Shown one piece after another: positions 10,034-20,416 of a stretch of 64,000 nt of DNA (the first letter of the stretch is position 1; each line of letters starts with the position of its first letter). Location: positions 124,001-188,000 of the forward strand of contig DAICXZ010000003.1 of assembly GCA_027311945.1 (NCBI GenBank), in the 5' to 3' direction. The translations under genes were made by a program, and so were the position numbers. Source of the DNA: Erythrobacter sp. (GTDB lineage Bacteria > Pseudomonadota > Alphaproteobacteria > Sphingomonadales > Sphingomonadaceae). The notes beneath the pieces are model-generated. The model worked only from the letters and a program-made list of their open reading frames with translations. It did no database searches and had not been told where the DNA came from.

Positions 10034-10998
10034 GCATGACGATGCCCGAAAGCCACGCGCTGTTCACGCGGATGCTGAACGGCGAACTGGGCGACGACGA
10101 GATCGCCGCGATCCTGCTCGAACTGACCGAACGCGGTGAGACGGCCGAGGAGATCGCCGGGGCGGCGCAGGCCATGCGCGAGACCATGTTGCGCGTAAAA
10201 GCGCCCGCCAACGCCATCGACGTCTGCGGCACGGGCGGCGACGGCCAGCATTCGCTTAACATCTCGACCACGGTCGCCATCGTGGTCGCCGCCTGCGAGG
10301 TGCCGGTCGCCAAGCATGGCAACCGGGCGGCGAGCTCCAAGGCGGGCACGGCCGATACGCTGGAGGCGCTCGGCCTCGATCTCGACGGCGCGGGCCGCCA
10401 TGCCGAACTGACGCTCAACGAGATCGGCATCGCGTTCCTGTTCGCGCAGACCTATCACCCGGCGATGAAATACGTGATGCCGATCCGCAAGAAGCTGGGC
10501 CGGCGCACGATCTTCAACCTGATCGGCCCGATCGCCAATCCAGCGGGCGTGCAGCGCCAGCTGATTGGCATTGCCCGGCCCGACTGTGTGCCGATCTACC
10601 GCGATGCGATGAAGCTGCTGGGCATGGACAAGGTCATGATCGTCTCGGGTCTGGAAGGGCTCGACGAGATTTCCATCGCCGGTCCGACCCGTGTGGCGAC
10701 GCTCGGTATCGACGGGCTTGGCGAAGAGATCACGCCCGAAGATGCGGGCCTTCAGCGCCATCCGCTCGAAGCGATCCGGGGCGGCGATCCCGAGTATAAC
10801 GCGGCCGCGCTTGCCCGCTTGCTTGCTGGCGAAAAGGGGGCCTATCGCGATGCGGTGCTGCTGAATGCCGCTGCCGCGCTGCTGGTCGCGGGCGAAGTCG
10901 AGACCTTGCGCGATGGCGTGGAAGAGGCCGCCGAAGCCATTGACAAGGGGCTGGCCAAGGCGCTGCTCGACTGTTGGATCGAGGCTTCCAAACGATGA
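10030..10998 (+). CDS. trpD: Anthranilate phosphoribosyltransferase
   Basis: A 322-residue enzyme that joins anthranilate to phosphoribosyl pyrophosphate, the second step of the tryptophan pathway. The PRPP-binding [15 protein letters not shown] and the [21 protein letters not shown] region are intact, as are [14 protein letters not shown] and [17 protein letters not shown]. The start at 10030 gives an ATGA overlap with trpG. The stop overlaps the trpC start in the same way. Confidence 0.97.
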   Translation: MSMTMPESHALFTRMLNGELGDDEIAAILLELTERGETAEEIAGAAQAMRETMLRVKAPANAIDVCGTGGDGQHSLNISTTVAIVVAACEVPVAKHGNRAASSKAGTADTLEALGLDLDGAGRHAELTLNEIGIAFLFAQTYHPAMKYVMPIRKKLGRRTIFNLIGPIANPAGVQRQLIGIARPDCVPIYRDAMKLLGMDKVMIVSGLEGLDEISIAGPTRVATLGIDGLGEEITPEDAGLQRHPLEAIRGGDPEYNAAALARLLAGEKGAYRDAVLLNAAAALLVAGEVETLRDGVEEAAEAIDKGLAKALLDCWIEASKR

Positions 10999-11783
10999 AC
11001 AAGCTGGACGAAATCTGCGCCACGAAGCGCGAGGAAGTGGCCGCCCGCAAGGCGCAGACCACCCTCGCCACGCTGGAAGAAACCGCCGCTCAACAAACCG
11101 CCCCGCGCGGTTTCGAACAGGCGCTGCGCAACAAGGCGGAAACCGGCTTCGGTCTGATCGCCGAGGTGAAGAAGGCGAGCCCGTCCAAAGGCCTGATCCG
11201 CGAGGACTTCGAGCCCGCCACCCACGCCCGCGACTATTCCGTCGGCGGCGCGGCCTGCCTCTCGGTGCTGACCGACGCGCCCTATTTCCAAGGTCACGAA
11301 GATTACCTGAGGCAAGCCCGCGCGGCCTGCGATCTGCCCGTCCTGCGCAAGGACTTCATGGTCGATACCTGGCAAGTGAGCGAGGCGCGCAGCATCGGCG
11401 CCGATGCGATCCTGATCATCGTCGCCGCCCTGGAAGACACGCTCATGGCGGAGATCGAGCAAGCCGCCCTCGCCCACCAGATGGACATTCTGGTCGAAGT
11501 CCACGACGAGGCGGAGATGGAGCGTGCGGCCAAGCACCTCACCTCGCGCCTGATCGGGGTCAACAACCGCAACCTCAAGACCTTCACCACCGATCTCGCC
11601 ACCACCGAACGGCTCACCGCGCTTGCGCCCGAAGGTTCGCTGCTGGTCGGTGAAAGCGGCATCCGCGATCATGCCGACTGTCAGCGCCTTGCCGAAGCGG
11701 GTGTGCGCTGCTTCCTCGTGGGCGAAAGCCTGATGCGGCAGGCTGACGTGGTTGCCGCGACCAGGGCCTTGCTCGAAGGCTAA
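10995..11783 (+). CDS. trpC: Indole-3-glycerol phosphate synthase
   Basis: A 262-residue TIM barrel that closes the indole ring in tryptophan synthesis. It is the monofunctional form, without a fused TrpF. Visible signatures are [16 protein letters not shown] with the catalytic Lys, [35 protein letters not shown] and [12 protein letters not shown]. The start overlaps trpD (ATGA at 10995). trpA, trpB and trpF are not in this window. Confidence 0.97.
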   Translation: MNKLDEICATKREEVAARKAQTTLATLEETAAQQTAPRGFEQALRNKAETGFGLIAEVKKASPSKGLIREDFEPATHARDYSVGGAACLSVLTDAPYFQGHEDYLRQARAACDLPVLRKDFMVDTWQVSEARSIGADAILIIVAALEDTLMAEIEQAALAHQMDILVEVHDEAEMERAAKHLTSRLIGVNNRNLKTFTTDLATTERLTALAPEGSLLVGESGIRDHADCQRLAEAGVRCFLVGESLMRQADVVAATRALLEG

Positions 11784-11788
11784 AGGCG

Positions 11789-12160
11789 ATGCACCTGCTG
11801 CACGACGCCGACGCTCCGATCGCCGACCAGATCGCCTTCGATCAGTTCCTCGCGGTCGATATCCGCGTGGGCACTATCATCGCTGCCGAACGCTTCGAAA
11901 AGGCGCGCAAGCCCGCCTACCGGCTGACGCTCGATTTCGGTCCCGTCATCGGCGAGAAGAAAAGCTCCGCGCAGATCACCGTCAACTACACCTGCGAGGA
12001 GGTGGTGGGTCGGCAGGTGGCAGCCGTGGTGAACTTCCCGCCGCGCCAGATCGGCCCGATGATGAGCGAGGTGCTGGTGCTCGGCTTTCCCGATGCCGAT
12101 GGCGAGGTGGTGCTGTTCGCGCCCGACAAGCAGGTGGCGAACGGGGTGCGCCTGTTCTAG
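11789..12160 (+). CDS. csaA: CsaA-like tRNA-binding domain protein
   Basis: A 123-residue single-domain protein of the EMAP-II/tRNA-binding OB-fold family. It matches CsaA in length and in FDQFLAVDIRVGTIIAAE, GEKKSSAQIT and NFPPRQIGPMMSEVLVLG. CsaA has been described as a chaperone with export-related activity in Bacillus. Its role in proteobacteria is uncertain. It starts five bases after the trpC stop and probably belongs to the same transcript. Confidence 0.88.
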   Translation: MHLLHDADAPIADQIAFDQFLAVDIRVGTIIAAERFEKARKPAYRLTLDFGPVIGEKKSSAQITVNYTCEEVVGRQVAAVVNFPPRQIGPMMSEVLVLGFPDADGEVVLFAPDKQVANGVRLF

Positions 12161-12273
12161 CGGCGCTTCGGTGCGTACTTAAGGATGGCAGGCGCGGACC
12201 CGCGGAATCGCAGCGATACGTTCCTTTACCGCTTCTCAATCAAAATGGTCGATGGCGGGGGTGGAGGTCCAAA

Positions 12274-12762
12274 ATGCTGCCCAGAGTTGCCGCCCTTTCT
12301 CTACCGGCGCCGTTCGTAGATCGAAGGCACGCCAACCGGCGGACCTTCACCCTGAGCTTCGATGCTGGCCAACAGCTAGGCACGACGGCTGTCTCCATTC
12401 TCGACCTTTCGCAGACCGGCATGCGCATCCGCTCGACGGCGAATCTTGAAGTGGGCGAATACCTCGAGGTCGAGCTTCCCGAGGCCGGGACCGTCTCGGC
12501 AATAGTTGTGCGCAGCGCCCGGATGGGTTCGGAAAACGAATACGGCACCGAGTTTCTGCAGCCGATCAGCCAGGGCGCTGTCAGCGCGGCTCTCCTCGCC
12601 GCGCCTGCGGTGCCGTCATCGCAGCAGCACGATGCGCCGTTCCCCGATCCGCACGTCGAAAAGCTGCGCTATCGCACGCGGTTGCTGATTCTGGGCGGAC
12701 TTACGCTGGCGACCTGGGCGCTGGTCGGCGCAATCGGCTATGCGATCGTGCGCATGATCTAG
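12274..12762 (+). CDS. PilZ-domain protein with C-terminal membrane anchor
   Basis: A 162-residue protein. Residues about 15-110 form a PilZ domain with both c-di-GMP contact motifs: R-x-x-x-R in RHANR (R18 to R22) and D-x-S-x-x-G in DLSQTG (D44 to G49). After a Pro/Ser-rich linker, one hydrophobic helix (about 139-160) ends the protein. The likely picture is a cytoplasmic c-di-GMP sensor tethered to the inner membrane by its tail. I chose the ATG at 12274 because a perfect GGAGG lies six bases upstream. A much longer in-frame reading opens inside csaA but looks spurious. The output of the protein is unknown. Confidence 0.82.
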   Translation: MLPRVAALSLPAPFVDRRHANRRTFTLSFDAGQQLGTTAVSILDLSQTGMRIRSTANLEVGEYLEVELPEAGTVSAIVVRSARMGSENEYGTEFLQPISQGAVSAALLAAPAVPSSQQHDAPFPDPHVEKLRYRTRLLILGGLTLATWALVGAIGYAIVRMI

Positions 12763-12966
12763 CCAAGGGCGAGAGGGTGCGCTTAAGGTGCCCCTGTCCT
12801 ACAAGGCTCGCCTGTGCCATCAGAACGGCATGACTGTCGTGACGCAGAACCCGTGCAAAAGGTCGCTTCGCAGCCCCCTTGCGCGCGTCAGGAAATTTCT
12901 GTCCAGGACACTGTCACACCTGTAACACCTTGCGCCCTGCGCAACACCGATGAAGGCAGCCACGCC

Positions 12967-13437
12967 ATGAGCAAGCTCACCCACCTCGACGAAACCGGCG
13001 CAGCGCGCATGGTCGACGTCGGCCACAAGGCACCGACGCAGCGCTCGGCTACGGCTGAAGGCCGCATCGCAATGCAGCCGGCCACCTTGCAGGCGGTGCG
13101 CGAGGGCTCCGGCCCCAAGGGCGACGTGCTCGCCGCCGCACGGATCGCGGGCATCATGGCCGCCAAGAAGACGGGCGAACTGATCCCGCTTTGCCATCCG
13201 CTCGCGCTCGACACGGTGAGCGTGGACTTCGCCTTCGAGGACAGCGCGATCCGCGTTACCGCGCGCGCCGCACTCACCGGCAAGACCGGGGTGGAGATGG
13301 AGGCGCTGACCGCCGCCACAGTGGCGCTGCTGACGATCTACGACATGGCCAAGGCGTTGGAGAAGGGCATGGTGATCGAACAGGTCCGCCTGCTCGCCAA
13401 GACCGGCGGCAAGAGCGGCGACTGGTACGCCGAGTGA
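12967..13437 (+). CDS. moaC: Cyclic pyranopterin monophosphate synthase MoaC
   Basis: A 156-residue enzyme of molybdenum cofactor synthesis that works after the radical SAM protein MoaA to form cyclic pyranopterin monophosphate. It shows the typical [22 protein letters not shown] (active-site His), [20 protein letters not shown] and KTGGKSGDW segments. I chose the ATG at 12967 ([11 protein letters not shown]) over an in-frame upstream start. It overlaps moeA by four bases (GTGA). The 204 bases before it hold no recognised gene. Confidence 0.97.
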   Translation: MSKLTHLDETGAARMVDVGHKAPTQRSATAEGRIAMQPATLQAVREGSGPKGDVLAAARIAGIMAAKKTGELIPLCHPLALDTVSVDFAFEDSAIRVTARAALTGKTGVEMEALTAATVALLTIYDMAKALEKGMVIEQVRLLAKTGGKSGDWYAE

Positions 13438-14639
13438 GCCTGCCTCCGCCTATCCCGCATGAGGAAGCGCAGGCCCGTCTGCTCGCAATGGCAGCGCCGC
13501 TCGGCAGCGAGCGCCTGCCCACGGGCGATGCCTCGGGACGTTACCTCGCCGCGCCGCTGCTGGCGCGCCGCACCCAGCCCCCGGCGGACCTCTCGGCGAT
13601 GGACGGCTATGCCGTGCGCGCCGATGAGCTGACGGGGCCGTGGCAGGTGGTGGGCGAGAGCGCCGCAGGCCATCCGTTCGGGCGCGCGCTGGCACCGGGC
13701 GAGGCGATCCGCATCTCCACCGGCGCGCTGATGCCACCGGGCGAGGCTGCGGTGCTGCTACAGGAGAACGCCGTGCGCGAGGGCGACGCCTTGCGCCTGA
13801 ACGGAGAGGACGAGGCCACCCCTCGCCATGTGCGCCGCAAGGGGCTCGACTTCGCGCAAGACGATGTGCTGCTGGCGGCAGGTTCGCGGATGTCACCCGC
13901 CGCGATGGCGCTCGCGCTGGTGGGCGGGCATGGCTCGGTAGAAGCGGGCCGCCTCCCGCGCCTAGCGGTGCTCGACAGCGGCGACGAACTGGCTGCCGAT
14001 CCCGAAGCGGTCGCGCCGCACCAGATCCCCGCCAGCAACGGCGCAATGCTCGCGGCGATGTGCGCAGGGCTGGTCAGCCACATCGACCGAGTCGGCCCGG
14101 TGCCCGACTCGATGGAGGCCATGCGCGCTGCACTCGCACAGGCGGGCGCGGCTGATGTGCTCGTCACCAGCGGCGGGGCCTCGGTGGGCGATCACGACCT
14201 CGTGCGGCCTGCGCTCGAAGAGTGGGGTGCCGAAATCGCCTTCTGGCGGATCGCGATGAAGCCGGGCAAACCGCTGCTGATCGCGCGCAAGGGCGCGCAG
14301 TTCGTGGTCGGCCTGCCGGGCAATCCGGTGTCGAGCATGGTCACGGCCTACCTGTTCCTGCTCCCGCTGCTGCGGCGGCTCGCGGGCGCGGCTCAGCCCT
14401 TGCCGCGCGCGATCACCCTGCCCACGCTAAACGCCCTGCCCCCTACCGGCAGCCGCGCCGAGTTCGTGCGTGCACGGATGGGCGATGGCGGGGTGGCGTT
14501 GCTCGGCCAGCAGGACTCCTCGGCCCTGCGTGCCCTCGCCGCGAGCGAGGCGCTGATCGCACGACCAGCGAATGCGAACGAGGCGAAGGCGGGCGACTTG
14601 GCCTCGGTCTATCTGCTTAGCGGTGGCGGATGGACTTGA
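13434..14639 (+). CDS. moeA: Molybdopterin molybdotransferase MoeA
   Basis: A 401-residue enzyme that inserts molybdate into adenylylated molybdopterin to finish the cofactor. Family segments are visible: [17 protein letters not shown] near residue 45, [29 protein letters not shown], the conserved [12 protein letters not shown] and MKPGKPLLI with [13 protein letters not shown] use the GTG at 13434, which overlaps the moaC stop. The first bases of the lexA promoter lie over its stop codon. Confidence 0.96.
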   Translation: MSLPPPIPHEEAQARLLAMAAPLGSERLPTGDASGRYLAAPLLARRTQPPADLSAMDGYAVRADELTGPWQVVGESAAGHPFGRALAPGEAIRISTGALMPPGEAAVLLQENAVREGDALRLNGEDEATPRHVRRKGLDFAQDDVLLAAGSRMSPAAMALALVGGHGSVEAGRLPRLAVLDSGDELAADPEAVAPHQIPASNGAMLAAMCAGLVSHIDRVGPVPDSMEAMRAALAQAGAADVLVTSGGASVGDHDLVRPALEEWGAEIAFWRIAMKPGKPLLIARKGAQFVVGLPGNPVSSMVTAYLFLLPLLRRLAGAAQPLPRAITLPTLNALPPTGSRAEFVRARMGDGGVALLGQQDSSALRALAASEALIARPANANEAKAGDLASVYLLSGGGWT

Positions 14640-14678
14640 CTTGGGCCCTATCGTTCCATAGATGTTCCGCATTGGTTC
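14636..14678 (+). promoter_or_regulatory. lexA promoter with tandem LexA operator (three GTTC half-sites)
   Basis: Three GTTC half-sites start at 14653, 14664 and 14675, each separated by exactly seven bases, giving two overlapping copies of the alphaproteobacterial SOS box GTTC-N7-GTTC. A candidate -35 TTGACT (14636-14641) and -10 region (CATAGAT, 14657-14663) overlap the operator, so LexA binding should block RNA polymerase. The arrangement predicts tight autoregulation and SOS induction of lexA. Confidence 0.8.
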
Positions 14679-14709
14679 CCGATTTGGGACTGTTTGACGG
14701 GAGTGGCCC

Positions 14710-15387
14710 ATGTTGACCGCGAAACAGCACGAGCTTTTGCTATTCATCCATCAACGACTTGAAGAAACGGGCATTTCGCCCAGTTTCGAAGAGATGAAAG
14801 AGGCGCTCGACCTGAAGAGCAAGTCGGGCGTTCACCGCCTGATCTCTGCTCTGGAAGAGCGGGGCTTCATCCAGCGTCTCGCCAACCGCGCGCGCGCGCT
14901 CGAAGTGGTGAAGATGCCCGAGAACATGGTGGCCGGTCGGGCCGCGAAGGATGCCCTCGCCAAGGCGACCACCCCGCCCTCTTCCGCACCTGCTCCGGCT
15001 AACGATGTGATCGAGATCCCGCTCCACGGCAAGATCGCCGCCGGACAACCGATTGAAGCGTTGGAAGACAGCCGCACGCTGCCCGTTCCTGCCGCGCTGC
15101 TCGGCTCGGGCGATCACTATGCGCTCGAGGTATCGGGCGATTCGATGATCGAAGCGGGTATCTTCGACGGTGACTTTGCGCTGGTGAAGAAGACCAACAC
15201 TGCGCGTGACGGCGAGATCGTGGTCGCGCTGATTCGCGGTGAGGAGGCAACACTCAAGTACCTGCACCACGATGGCGGCAAGATCCGCCTCGATCCGGCG
15301 AACTCGGCACTCCAGCCGCAGGTCTACGCCGATACGGAGGTCGAGGTTCAGGGCAAGCTTGCAGGGCTCCTGCGTCGCTACCACTAA
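14710..15387 (+). CDS. lexA: SOS repressor LexA
   Basis: A 225-residue repressor of DNA-damage genes that cleaves itself when RecA filaments form. The N-terminal winged helix starts [17 protein letters not shown] and has the recognition region [17 protein letters not shown]. The Ala-Gly cleavage site is A111-G112 in [10 protein letters not shown]. The catalytic Ser145 lies in SGDSMIEAG and Lys183 in ATLKYL. The linker is longer than in E. coli, as usual in alphaproteobacteria. The operator directly upstream supports the call. The gene converges on comEC with a 30-base gap. Confidence 0.97.
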   Translation: MLTAKQHELLLFIHQRLEETGISPSFEEMKEALDLKSKSGVHRLISALEERGFIQRLANRARALEVVKMPENMVAGRAAKDALAKATTPPSSAPAPANDVIEIPLHGKIAAGQPIEALEDSRTLPVPAALLGSGDHYALEVSGDSMIEAGIFDGDFALVKKTNTARDGEIVVALIRGEEATLKYLHHDGGKIRLDPANSALQPQVYADTEVEVQGKLAGLLRRYH

Positions 15388-15417
15388 TCGACGAGATTGG
15401 TGACGCGGCGGGGCCGA

Positions 15418-17601
15418 TCAGTCCTCTGCCTCGCCGCGCCACCAGCCATGCTCGCCCTGCCCCTGCGCCACCGTGGTGACTTCGGGCGGATCGAGCCGAA
15501 TCGCCAGCCCGCCGCTGACGCCGAGCATATGCCGGTCGGCCTTGAGCCAGCGCGGCTGGCACGAGCGCGGCAGCCAGCGGTCTGCCACAACGATGTCGGC
15601 GCGCCTGCAGGCAGCGGCCAGCGCCCGTTCCTCGACGATGAGGTCGCTGCGGGCGAGCAGCAGGTGCCAGGCGCGCCCTCCGCGTTCGAGCGTGACCGAG
15701 CAGAACTCTTGGCTACAACGCGCGCCGGGCCAGTCGGCCAGCGACACCGGCTCGGCGTCGACCCCGGCGAGTTGCATGAGGTTGTCGCGGGTATAGGCGC
15801 TGTTGGTATCGCGCAGCATGACAAGCCGCCGATCCGCCGTAGTGATGCCGACATGCCGACCGCCGCTCGATACGAGGAGGTCGGGCACCGGCGTGGAGAG
15901 CATCAGGATCGTGGCGAGCGCCACCGGCGCAAGCCCCCATGCCCGCGCCCGGCCCTGCCACAGCGCGAGCCATAGCCCGCCCGCGACGAACAGCGCCATG
16001 GTCCAGCTGCCCGGATGCGGAAACAGCTTCACCGCGCCGGGCTGCGCCGCGGTGAAGTGCGCGATGGCGAGCATCAGGTCGAGCGACTGGCCCGCCAACC
16101 ACCATAAGGGCGCTCCCGCACCGATCAGGTCGAGAGCAAGAGCAAGCGCGATGAGCGGCATCGAGACGAAGGTGACAAGCGGAATGGCGATGACATTCGC
16201 AAGCGCGCCGTAGACCCCGGCGCGATGAAAGTGGAACAGCACGATCGGCATAAGCGCCAGTTCGATCACCAGCCCGGTGACGAGCAACATCGCCGTCTGC
16301 CGCGCCAGCCGCGCGAGGCGTGGCTCATCTCGCGGGGCGAGGAAGGCCTTGACCCAACCGCTGTTGTGCAGGGCAACGATGGCGATCACGGCGGCAAAGC
16401 TCATCTGGAAGCTCGGCCCGACAATCGACTCCGGCCACAGCAGCAGCACGATCACCGCCGCCACCGCCACCATCCGCAGCGAAAGCGGCGCCCGCCCCAG
16501 CGCCAGCGCGCCGAGCACGAGCAACGCAGCAACGCAACTGCGCACCGTGGGCACCTGCGCGCCGGTCAGCAGCGTATAGCTGATCCCCGCCAGCGCAGCC
16601 AAAGCGGCGGCGGCAACAGGCAGCCGCATCCGCAAGGTCAGCCAGGGCCACAGGGCCAGCAGGCGAATGGCAATCAGGTAGGTCCCGGCAATCACCGCGC
16701 TGACGTGAAGCCCGCTGATCGACAGCAGGTGCGTGAGCCCGGCATCGCGCATCGCCACCTCGTCAGCCATGCCGATGGCACCGCGATCGCCGCTAGCGAA
16801 AGCGGCGGCGATGGTCCCCGAAGAGCCGCCGAGCTGCCCGCGCACATGGGCCGACAACCGCCGTTGCAGGCTCGCCAGCCAGCCCTCGCCGCCGCTCGCC
16901 GGTTCGGCCAGCGCGATGTCCCCCTGCACGCTGCCCGTCGCCGCGTAGCCGGTGAACCAGGCACTGCGCGCGAAGTCATAGCCGCCGGGCAGCATCGGCG
17001 AGGCGGGCGGCATCAGCCGCGCGGTGAAGGCGATCAGCGCACCTTCGCGATAGGCCGGGTCGTCGTCGGCCAGCGGCACGTTGACGCGCACCTTGGCGGG
17101 CTCACCCGTATCGGGATGGCGGATGGCAAGCACCAGCCGCACACGCTCGTCCGCCGGTTGCTCGATCCGTTCGAGCACACGGCCTTCGAAGTCGGCCGAC
17201 ATGGGGCGCTCGAACGCCTCTGTCCCTACCAGCGCCGAACGTGCCCAGCCCGTAGCCACCCCAGCGGCGACCAAAAGGCCGACAGCGACAATGGCGAGCG
17301 TCAGCCGCACCCGGTCCTCTCGCCCGCGCCACAGCGCCAGCGCGCCCAGCGCCGCAATTGCCCCCGCCGAAATCGTGGCGATCCACGCGGCGGAGCCTGG
17401 CAGCACGAACCATGCGGCAACGCCCCCGGCAAAGGCCACCGCCAGCCATGGCCCGCGATCGAAGCACGCATCGGCAAGGAAAGCCTCCGCCCCATCGCCA
17501 AGGCTGGACAAAGAGACACGGCTCAGCCAATGCGGCTGCTGCGTCGCAGCATTACCCGTATCGCCCCCTAGTGGAACTTGCGGTGCTGAATGCGTGGCCA
17601 T
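15418..17601 (-). CDS. comEC: ComEC/Rec2-family competence protein
   Basis: A 727-residue polytopic inner-membrane protein, probably the channel that passes single-stranded DNA into the cytoplasm during natural transformation. After N-terminal hydrophobic helices and a DUF4131-like soluble part comes the competence domain. Its signature [15 protein letters not shown] is near residue 265, and [20 protein letters not shown] follows. The C-terminal 170 residues are soluble but show no H-x-H-x-D-H, so the metallo-beta-lactamase domain of Bacillus ComEC is absent or unrecognisable. I start at the ATG at 17601. A TTG at 17637 would overlap gltX. Other transformation genes are not in the window. Confidence 0.88.
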   Translation of the reverse strand: MATHSAPQVPLGGDTGNAATQQPHWLSRVSLSSLGDGAEAFLADACFDRGPWLAVAFAGGVAAWFVLPGSAAWIATISAGAIAALGALALWRGREDRVRLTLAIVAVGLLVAAGVATGWARSALVGTEAFERPMSADFEGRVLERIEQPADERVRLVLAIRHPDTGEPAKVRVNVPLADDDPAYREGALIAFTARLMPPASPMLPGGYDFARSAWFTGYAATGSVQGDIALAEPASGGEGWLASLQRRLSAHVRGQLGGSSGTIAAAFASGDRGAIGMADEVAMRDAGLTHLLSISGLHVSAVIAGTYLIAIRLLALWPWLTLRMRLPVAAAALAALAGISYTLLTGAQVPTVRSCVAALLVLGALALGRAPLSLRMVAVAAVIVLLLWPESIVGPSFQMSFAAVIAIVALHNSGWVKAFLAPRDEPRLARLARQTAMLLVTGLVIELALMPIVLFHFHRAGVYGALANVIAIPLVTFVSMPLIALALALDLIGAGAPLWWLAGQSLDLMLAIAHFTAAQPGAVKLFPHPGSWTMALFVAGGLWLALWQGRARAWGLAPVALATILMLSTPVPDLLVSSGGRHVGITTADRRLVMLRDTNSAYTRDNLMQLAGVDAEPVSLADWPGARCSQEFCSVTLERGGRAWHLLLARSDLIVEERALAAACRRADIVVADRWLPRSCQPRWLKADRHMLGVSGGLAIRLDPPEVTTVAQGQGEHGWWRGEAED

Positions 17602-17630
17602 CAATGAGATTAGGACAGGATTACGTGAAT

Positions 17631-19058
17631 ATGGCAAGCGCAGGCAGCACGGCAGACCGTCCGGTCGTCACCCGCTTCGCGCCCAGCCCGACCGGCTTTC
17701 TCCACATCGGCAATGCCCGCACCGGGTTGTTCTCGTGGCTCTATGCACGCCACTGCGGCGGCAAGGCGTTGCTGAGGATCGAGGATACCGACAAGCAGCG
17801 CAGCACCCAGGAAGCCATCGACGTCATCTTCGACGGGCTGAGCTGGCTCGGGCTCGAGTTCGACGGCGAGCCGGTGTTCCAGTCGGAGCGCGCGCCGCGC
17901 CATGCCGAAGTGGCAATGAAGCTGCTCGAGGCGGGCAAGGCCTACAAGTGCTTCGCTTCGCCCGAGGAGCTGGCCGAGATGCGCGAGCAGCAGCGCGCGA
18001 ACAAGCAGCCGATGCGCTATGACGGGCGCTGGCGTGATCGCGATCCGTCGGAAGCGCCCGAAGGCGCGCCCTTCGTGATCCGGCTCAAGGCCCCGACCGC
18101 AGGCGATACCGTGATCGAGGACAGTGTGCAGGGCCGCGTCAAGGTCGCCAACAAGGAGATCGACGACTTCATCCTGCTGCGCGCCGATGGCACCCCGACC
18201 TACATGCTGGCCGTGGTGGTCGACGATGTCGACATGGGTGTGACCCACATCATCCGCGGCGACGATCACCTCAACAACGCCTTCCGCCAGATCCAGCTGA
18301 TCCGGGCGATGCAAGGGATCGAAGATGGCTGGGACGAGCCGGTCTATGCCCATATCCCGCTGATCCACGGCAATGACGGCGCCAAGCTTTCCAAGCGCCA
18401 CGGCGCACTCGGCGTCGATGCCTATCGCGATGATCTGGGCATCCTGCCCGAGACGCTGTTCAACTACCTCCTGCGCCTTGGCTGGGGCCATGGCGACAAG
18501 GAGGAGTTCACCCGCGAGGAAGCGATCGCGCTGTTCGATCTCAGCGGTGTGAACAAGGGGCCGAGCCGCTTCGACATGAAGAAGCTGGTCAACATGAATG
18601 GCAACTTCATTCGCGAGGCCGACGATGCCCGCCTCGCCGGTCTGGTGGCCGGACGGATCGGGCCTGAGGCCGACGAAAAGCTGCTGACCGAGGCCATGCC
18701 CGTACTGAAAACGCGTGCACGCGATCTGGGCGAGCTGGCCGATGGCGCGCGCTTCCTGTTCGTGCAGCGCCCGCTCGAACTGACCGAAAAAGCAACACAA
18801 CTTCTCGACGACGAAGCGCGTAGCCATCTGGCGACGATTTCACAGCGTTTGAGCGCCGAGAAGGACTGGACAACCGAGGCTCTGGAGGCCAATCTCAAGG
18901 CCTACGCAGAAGACTTGGGGCTCGGCCTCGGCAAGCTGGCGCAGCCGTTGCGCGCTGCTTTGACGGGGCAAACGACTTCGCCCGGAATTTTCGATGTGCT
19001 GGTCCTGCTCGGCAGGGACGAAAGCCTCGCGCGGATTGACGCGCAGGCGCTCTCCTGA
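17631..19058 (+). CDS. gltX: Glutamyl-tRNA synthetase
   Basis: A 475-residue class I aminoacyl-tRNA synthetase. The ATP-binding HIGN (residues 25-28) sits in [18 protein letters not shown], and the KMSKS-type loop reads AKLSKRHG. Other family segments are [11 protein letters not shown] and [14 protein letters not shown]. The start at 17631 aligns with the family and lies 10 bases after AGGA. Only 29 bases separate it from the divergent comEC start. gltA follows 37 bases downstream. Many alphaproteobacteria have two GltX paralogues, so discriminating versus non-discriminating activity cannot be told here. Confidence 0.96.
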   Translation: MASAGSTADRPVVTRFAPSPTGFLHIGNARTGLFSWLYARHCGGKALLRIEDTDKQRSTQEAIDVIFDGLSWLGLEFDGEPVFQSERAPRHAEVAMKLLEAGKAYKCFASPEELAEMREQQRANKQPMRYDGRWRDRDPSEAPEGAPFVIRLKAPTAGDTVIEDSVQGRVKVANKEIDDFILLRADGTPTYMLAVVVDDVDMGVTHIIRGDDHLNNAFRQIQLIRAMQGIEDGWDEPVYAHIPLIHGNDGAKLSKRHGALGVDAYRDDLGILPETLFNYLLRLGWGHGDKEEFTREEAIALFDLSGVNKGPSRFDMKKLVNMNGNFIREADDARLAGLVAGRIGPEADEKLLTEAMPVLKTRARDLGELADGARFLFVQRPLELTEKATQLLDDEARSHLATISQRLSAEKDWTTEALEANLKAYAEDLGLGLGKLAQPLRAALTGQTTSPGIFDVLVLLGRDESLARIDAQALS

Positions 19059-19095
19059 CGGCAGGAACGCAACTACTAGAACAGGAGTACAGGCT

Positions 19096-20382
19096 TTGGC
19101 GGACAAGCAAGCAAACCTCGAAATCGGCGGCAAATCGCTCGAACTTCCGGTGCTGCAGGGAAGCTGCGGACCCGATGTCGTCGACATCCGCAAACTCTAC
19201 GGCAACACGGGCGCCTTCACCTACGATCCCGGTTTTACCTCAACCGCCAGCTGCGAAAGCGCTCTGACCTTCATCGACGGCGAAGAAGGCGTGCTGCTGC
19301 ACCGCGGCTACCCCATCGGCCAGCTGGCGGAGCACTCCAGCTTCATGGAAGTGTCCTACCTGCTGCTGAACGGTGAACTGCCGAGCAAGAGCGATCTCGA
19401 CACCTTCGAGAACACCATCACCCGCCACACCATGCTGCACGAGCAGCTGATGACCTTTTATCGCGGTTTCCGCCGCGATGCGCACCCGATGGCAATCATG
19501 TGCGGCGTGGTCGGCGCGCTATCGGCGTTCTACCATGACAGCACCGACATCTCCGATCCGATGCAGCGCCGCATCGCCAGCCACCGCCTTATCGCCAAGA
19601 TGCCGACCATTGCGGCCATGGCCTACAAGTATTCGGTCGGCCAGCCCTTCCTCTACCCGGATAACTCGCTGAGCTACACCGGCAATTTCCTCAAGATGAC
19701 CTTCGGCGTTCCGGCCGAGGAATATGAGGTGATCCCGGCGGTTGAAAAGGCGATGGACCGGATCTTCATCCTCCATGCCGACCACGAACAGAACGCCTCG
19801 ACCAGCACCGTGCGTCTCGCCGGCTCGTCGGGCGCCAACCCGTTTGCCTGCATCGCGGCGGGCATCGCCTGCCTGTGGGGCCCGGCGCATGGCGGCGCCA
19901 ACGAGGCCGCGCTCAACATGCTGCAGGAAATCGGCACGCCCGACCGCATCCCGCACTACATCGAGCGTGCCAAGGACAAGAACGATCCGTTCCGCCTGAT
20001 GGGCTTCGGCCACCGCGTCTACAAGAACTACGACCCGCGCGCGACGGTCATGCAGAAGACCGTGCGCGAGGTGTTCGATGCGCTCAAGGTCACCGATCCG
20101 GTGTTCGAAACCGCGCTGCGTCTGGAAGAGCTGGCGCTGTCGGACGACTACTTCGCCGAGAAGAAGCTGTTCCCCAACGTCGACTTCTACTCTGGCATCA
20201 TCCTTTCGGCGATCGGCTTCCCGACCACGATGTTCACCGCGCTCTTCGCGCTGGCCCGCACCGTGGGCTGGGTGGCGCAATGGAACGAGATGATCTCCGA
20301 CCCCGGCCAGAAGATCGGCCGTCCGCGTCAGCTCTACACCGGGCCGACGCAGCGCGACTACGTGCCGGTCGACAAGCGTTAA
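19096..20382 (+). CDS. gltA: Citrate synthase (type II)
   Basis: A 428-residue enzyme condensing acetyl-CoA with oxaloacetate at the entry of the TCA cycle. Active-site segments are [30 protein letters not shown] (catalytic His) and [15 protein letters not shown]. The catalytic Asp is probably in PNVDFYSG. The length and the [18 protein letters not shown]-terminus fit the hexameric NADH-sensitive type II group. The start is a TTG at 19096, eight bases after AGGAG. It ends at a UUCG-capped hairpin facing the histidine-kinase-like gene. Confidence 0.97.
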   Translation: MADKQANLEIGGKSLELPVLQGSCGPDVVDIRKLYGNTGAFTYDPGFTSTASCESALTFIDGEEGVLLHRGYPIGQLAEHSSFMEVSYLLLNGELPSKSDLDTFENTITRHTMLHEQLMTFYRGFRRDAHPMAIMCGVVGALSAFYHDSTDISDPMQRRIASHRLIAKMPTIAAMAYKYSVGQPFLYPDNSLSYTGNFLKMTFGVPAEEYEVIPAVEKAMDRIFILHADHEQNASTSTVRLAGSSGANPFACIAAGIACLWGPAHGGANEAALNMLQEIGTPDRIPHYIERAKDKNDPFRLMGFGHRVYKNYDPRATVMQKTVREVFDALKVTDPVFETALRLEELALSDDYFAEKKLFPNVDFYSGIILSAIGFPTTMFTALFALARTVGWVAQWNEMISDPGQKIGRPRQLYTGPTQRDYVPVDKR

Positions 20383-20390
20383 TCGGTTGC

Positions 20391-20412
20391 GGCGGGCGCT
20401 TCGGCGCTCGCC
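20391..20412. terminator. UUCG-capped hairpin between convergent gltA and kinase-like gene
   Basis: GGCGGGCGC (20391-20399) pairs with GCGCTCGCC (20404-20412), with one G-T wobble, around a TTCG tetraloop. It fills most of the 34-base gap between two converging genes and could serve both strands. There is no T-run, so Rho-independent action is doubtful. Confidence 0.4.
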
Positions 20413-20416
20413 GAAA

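Noticed and set aside
17602-17637. Upstream TTG start for comEC
   Set aside because: It would overlap the gltX start and adds 12 residues without hydrophobic or conserved features. The ATG at 17601 is preferred.
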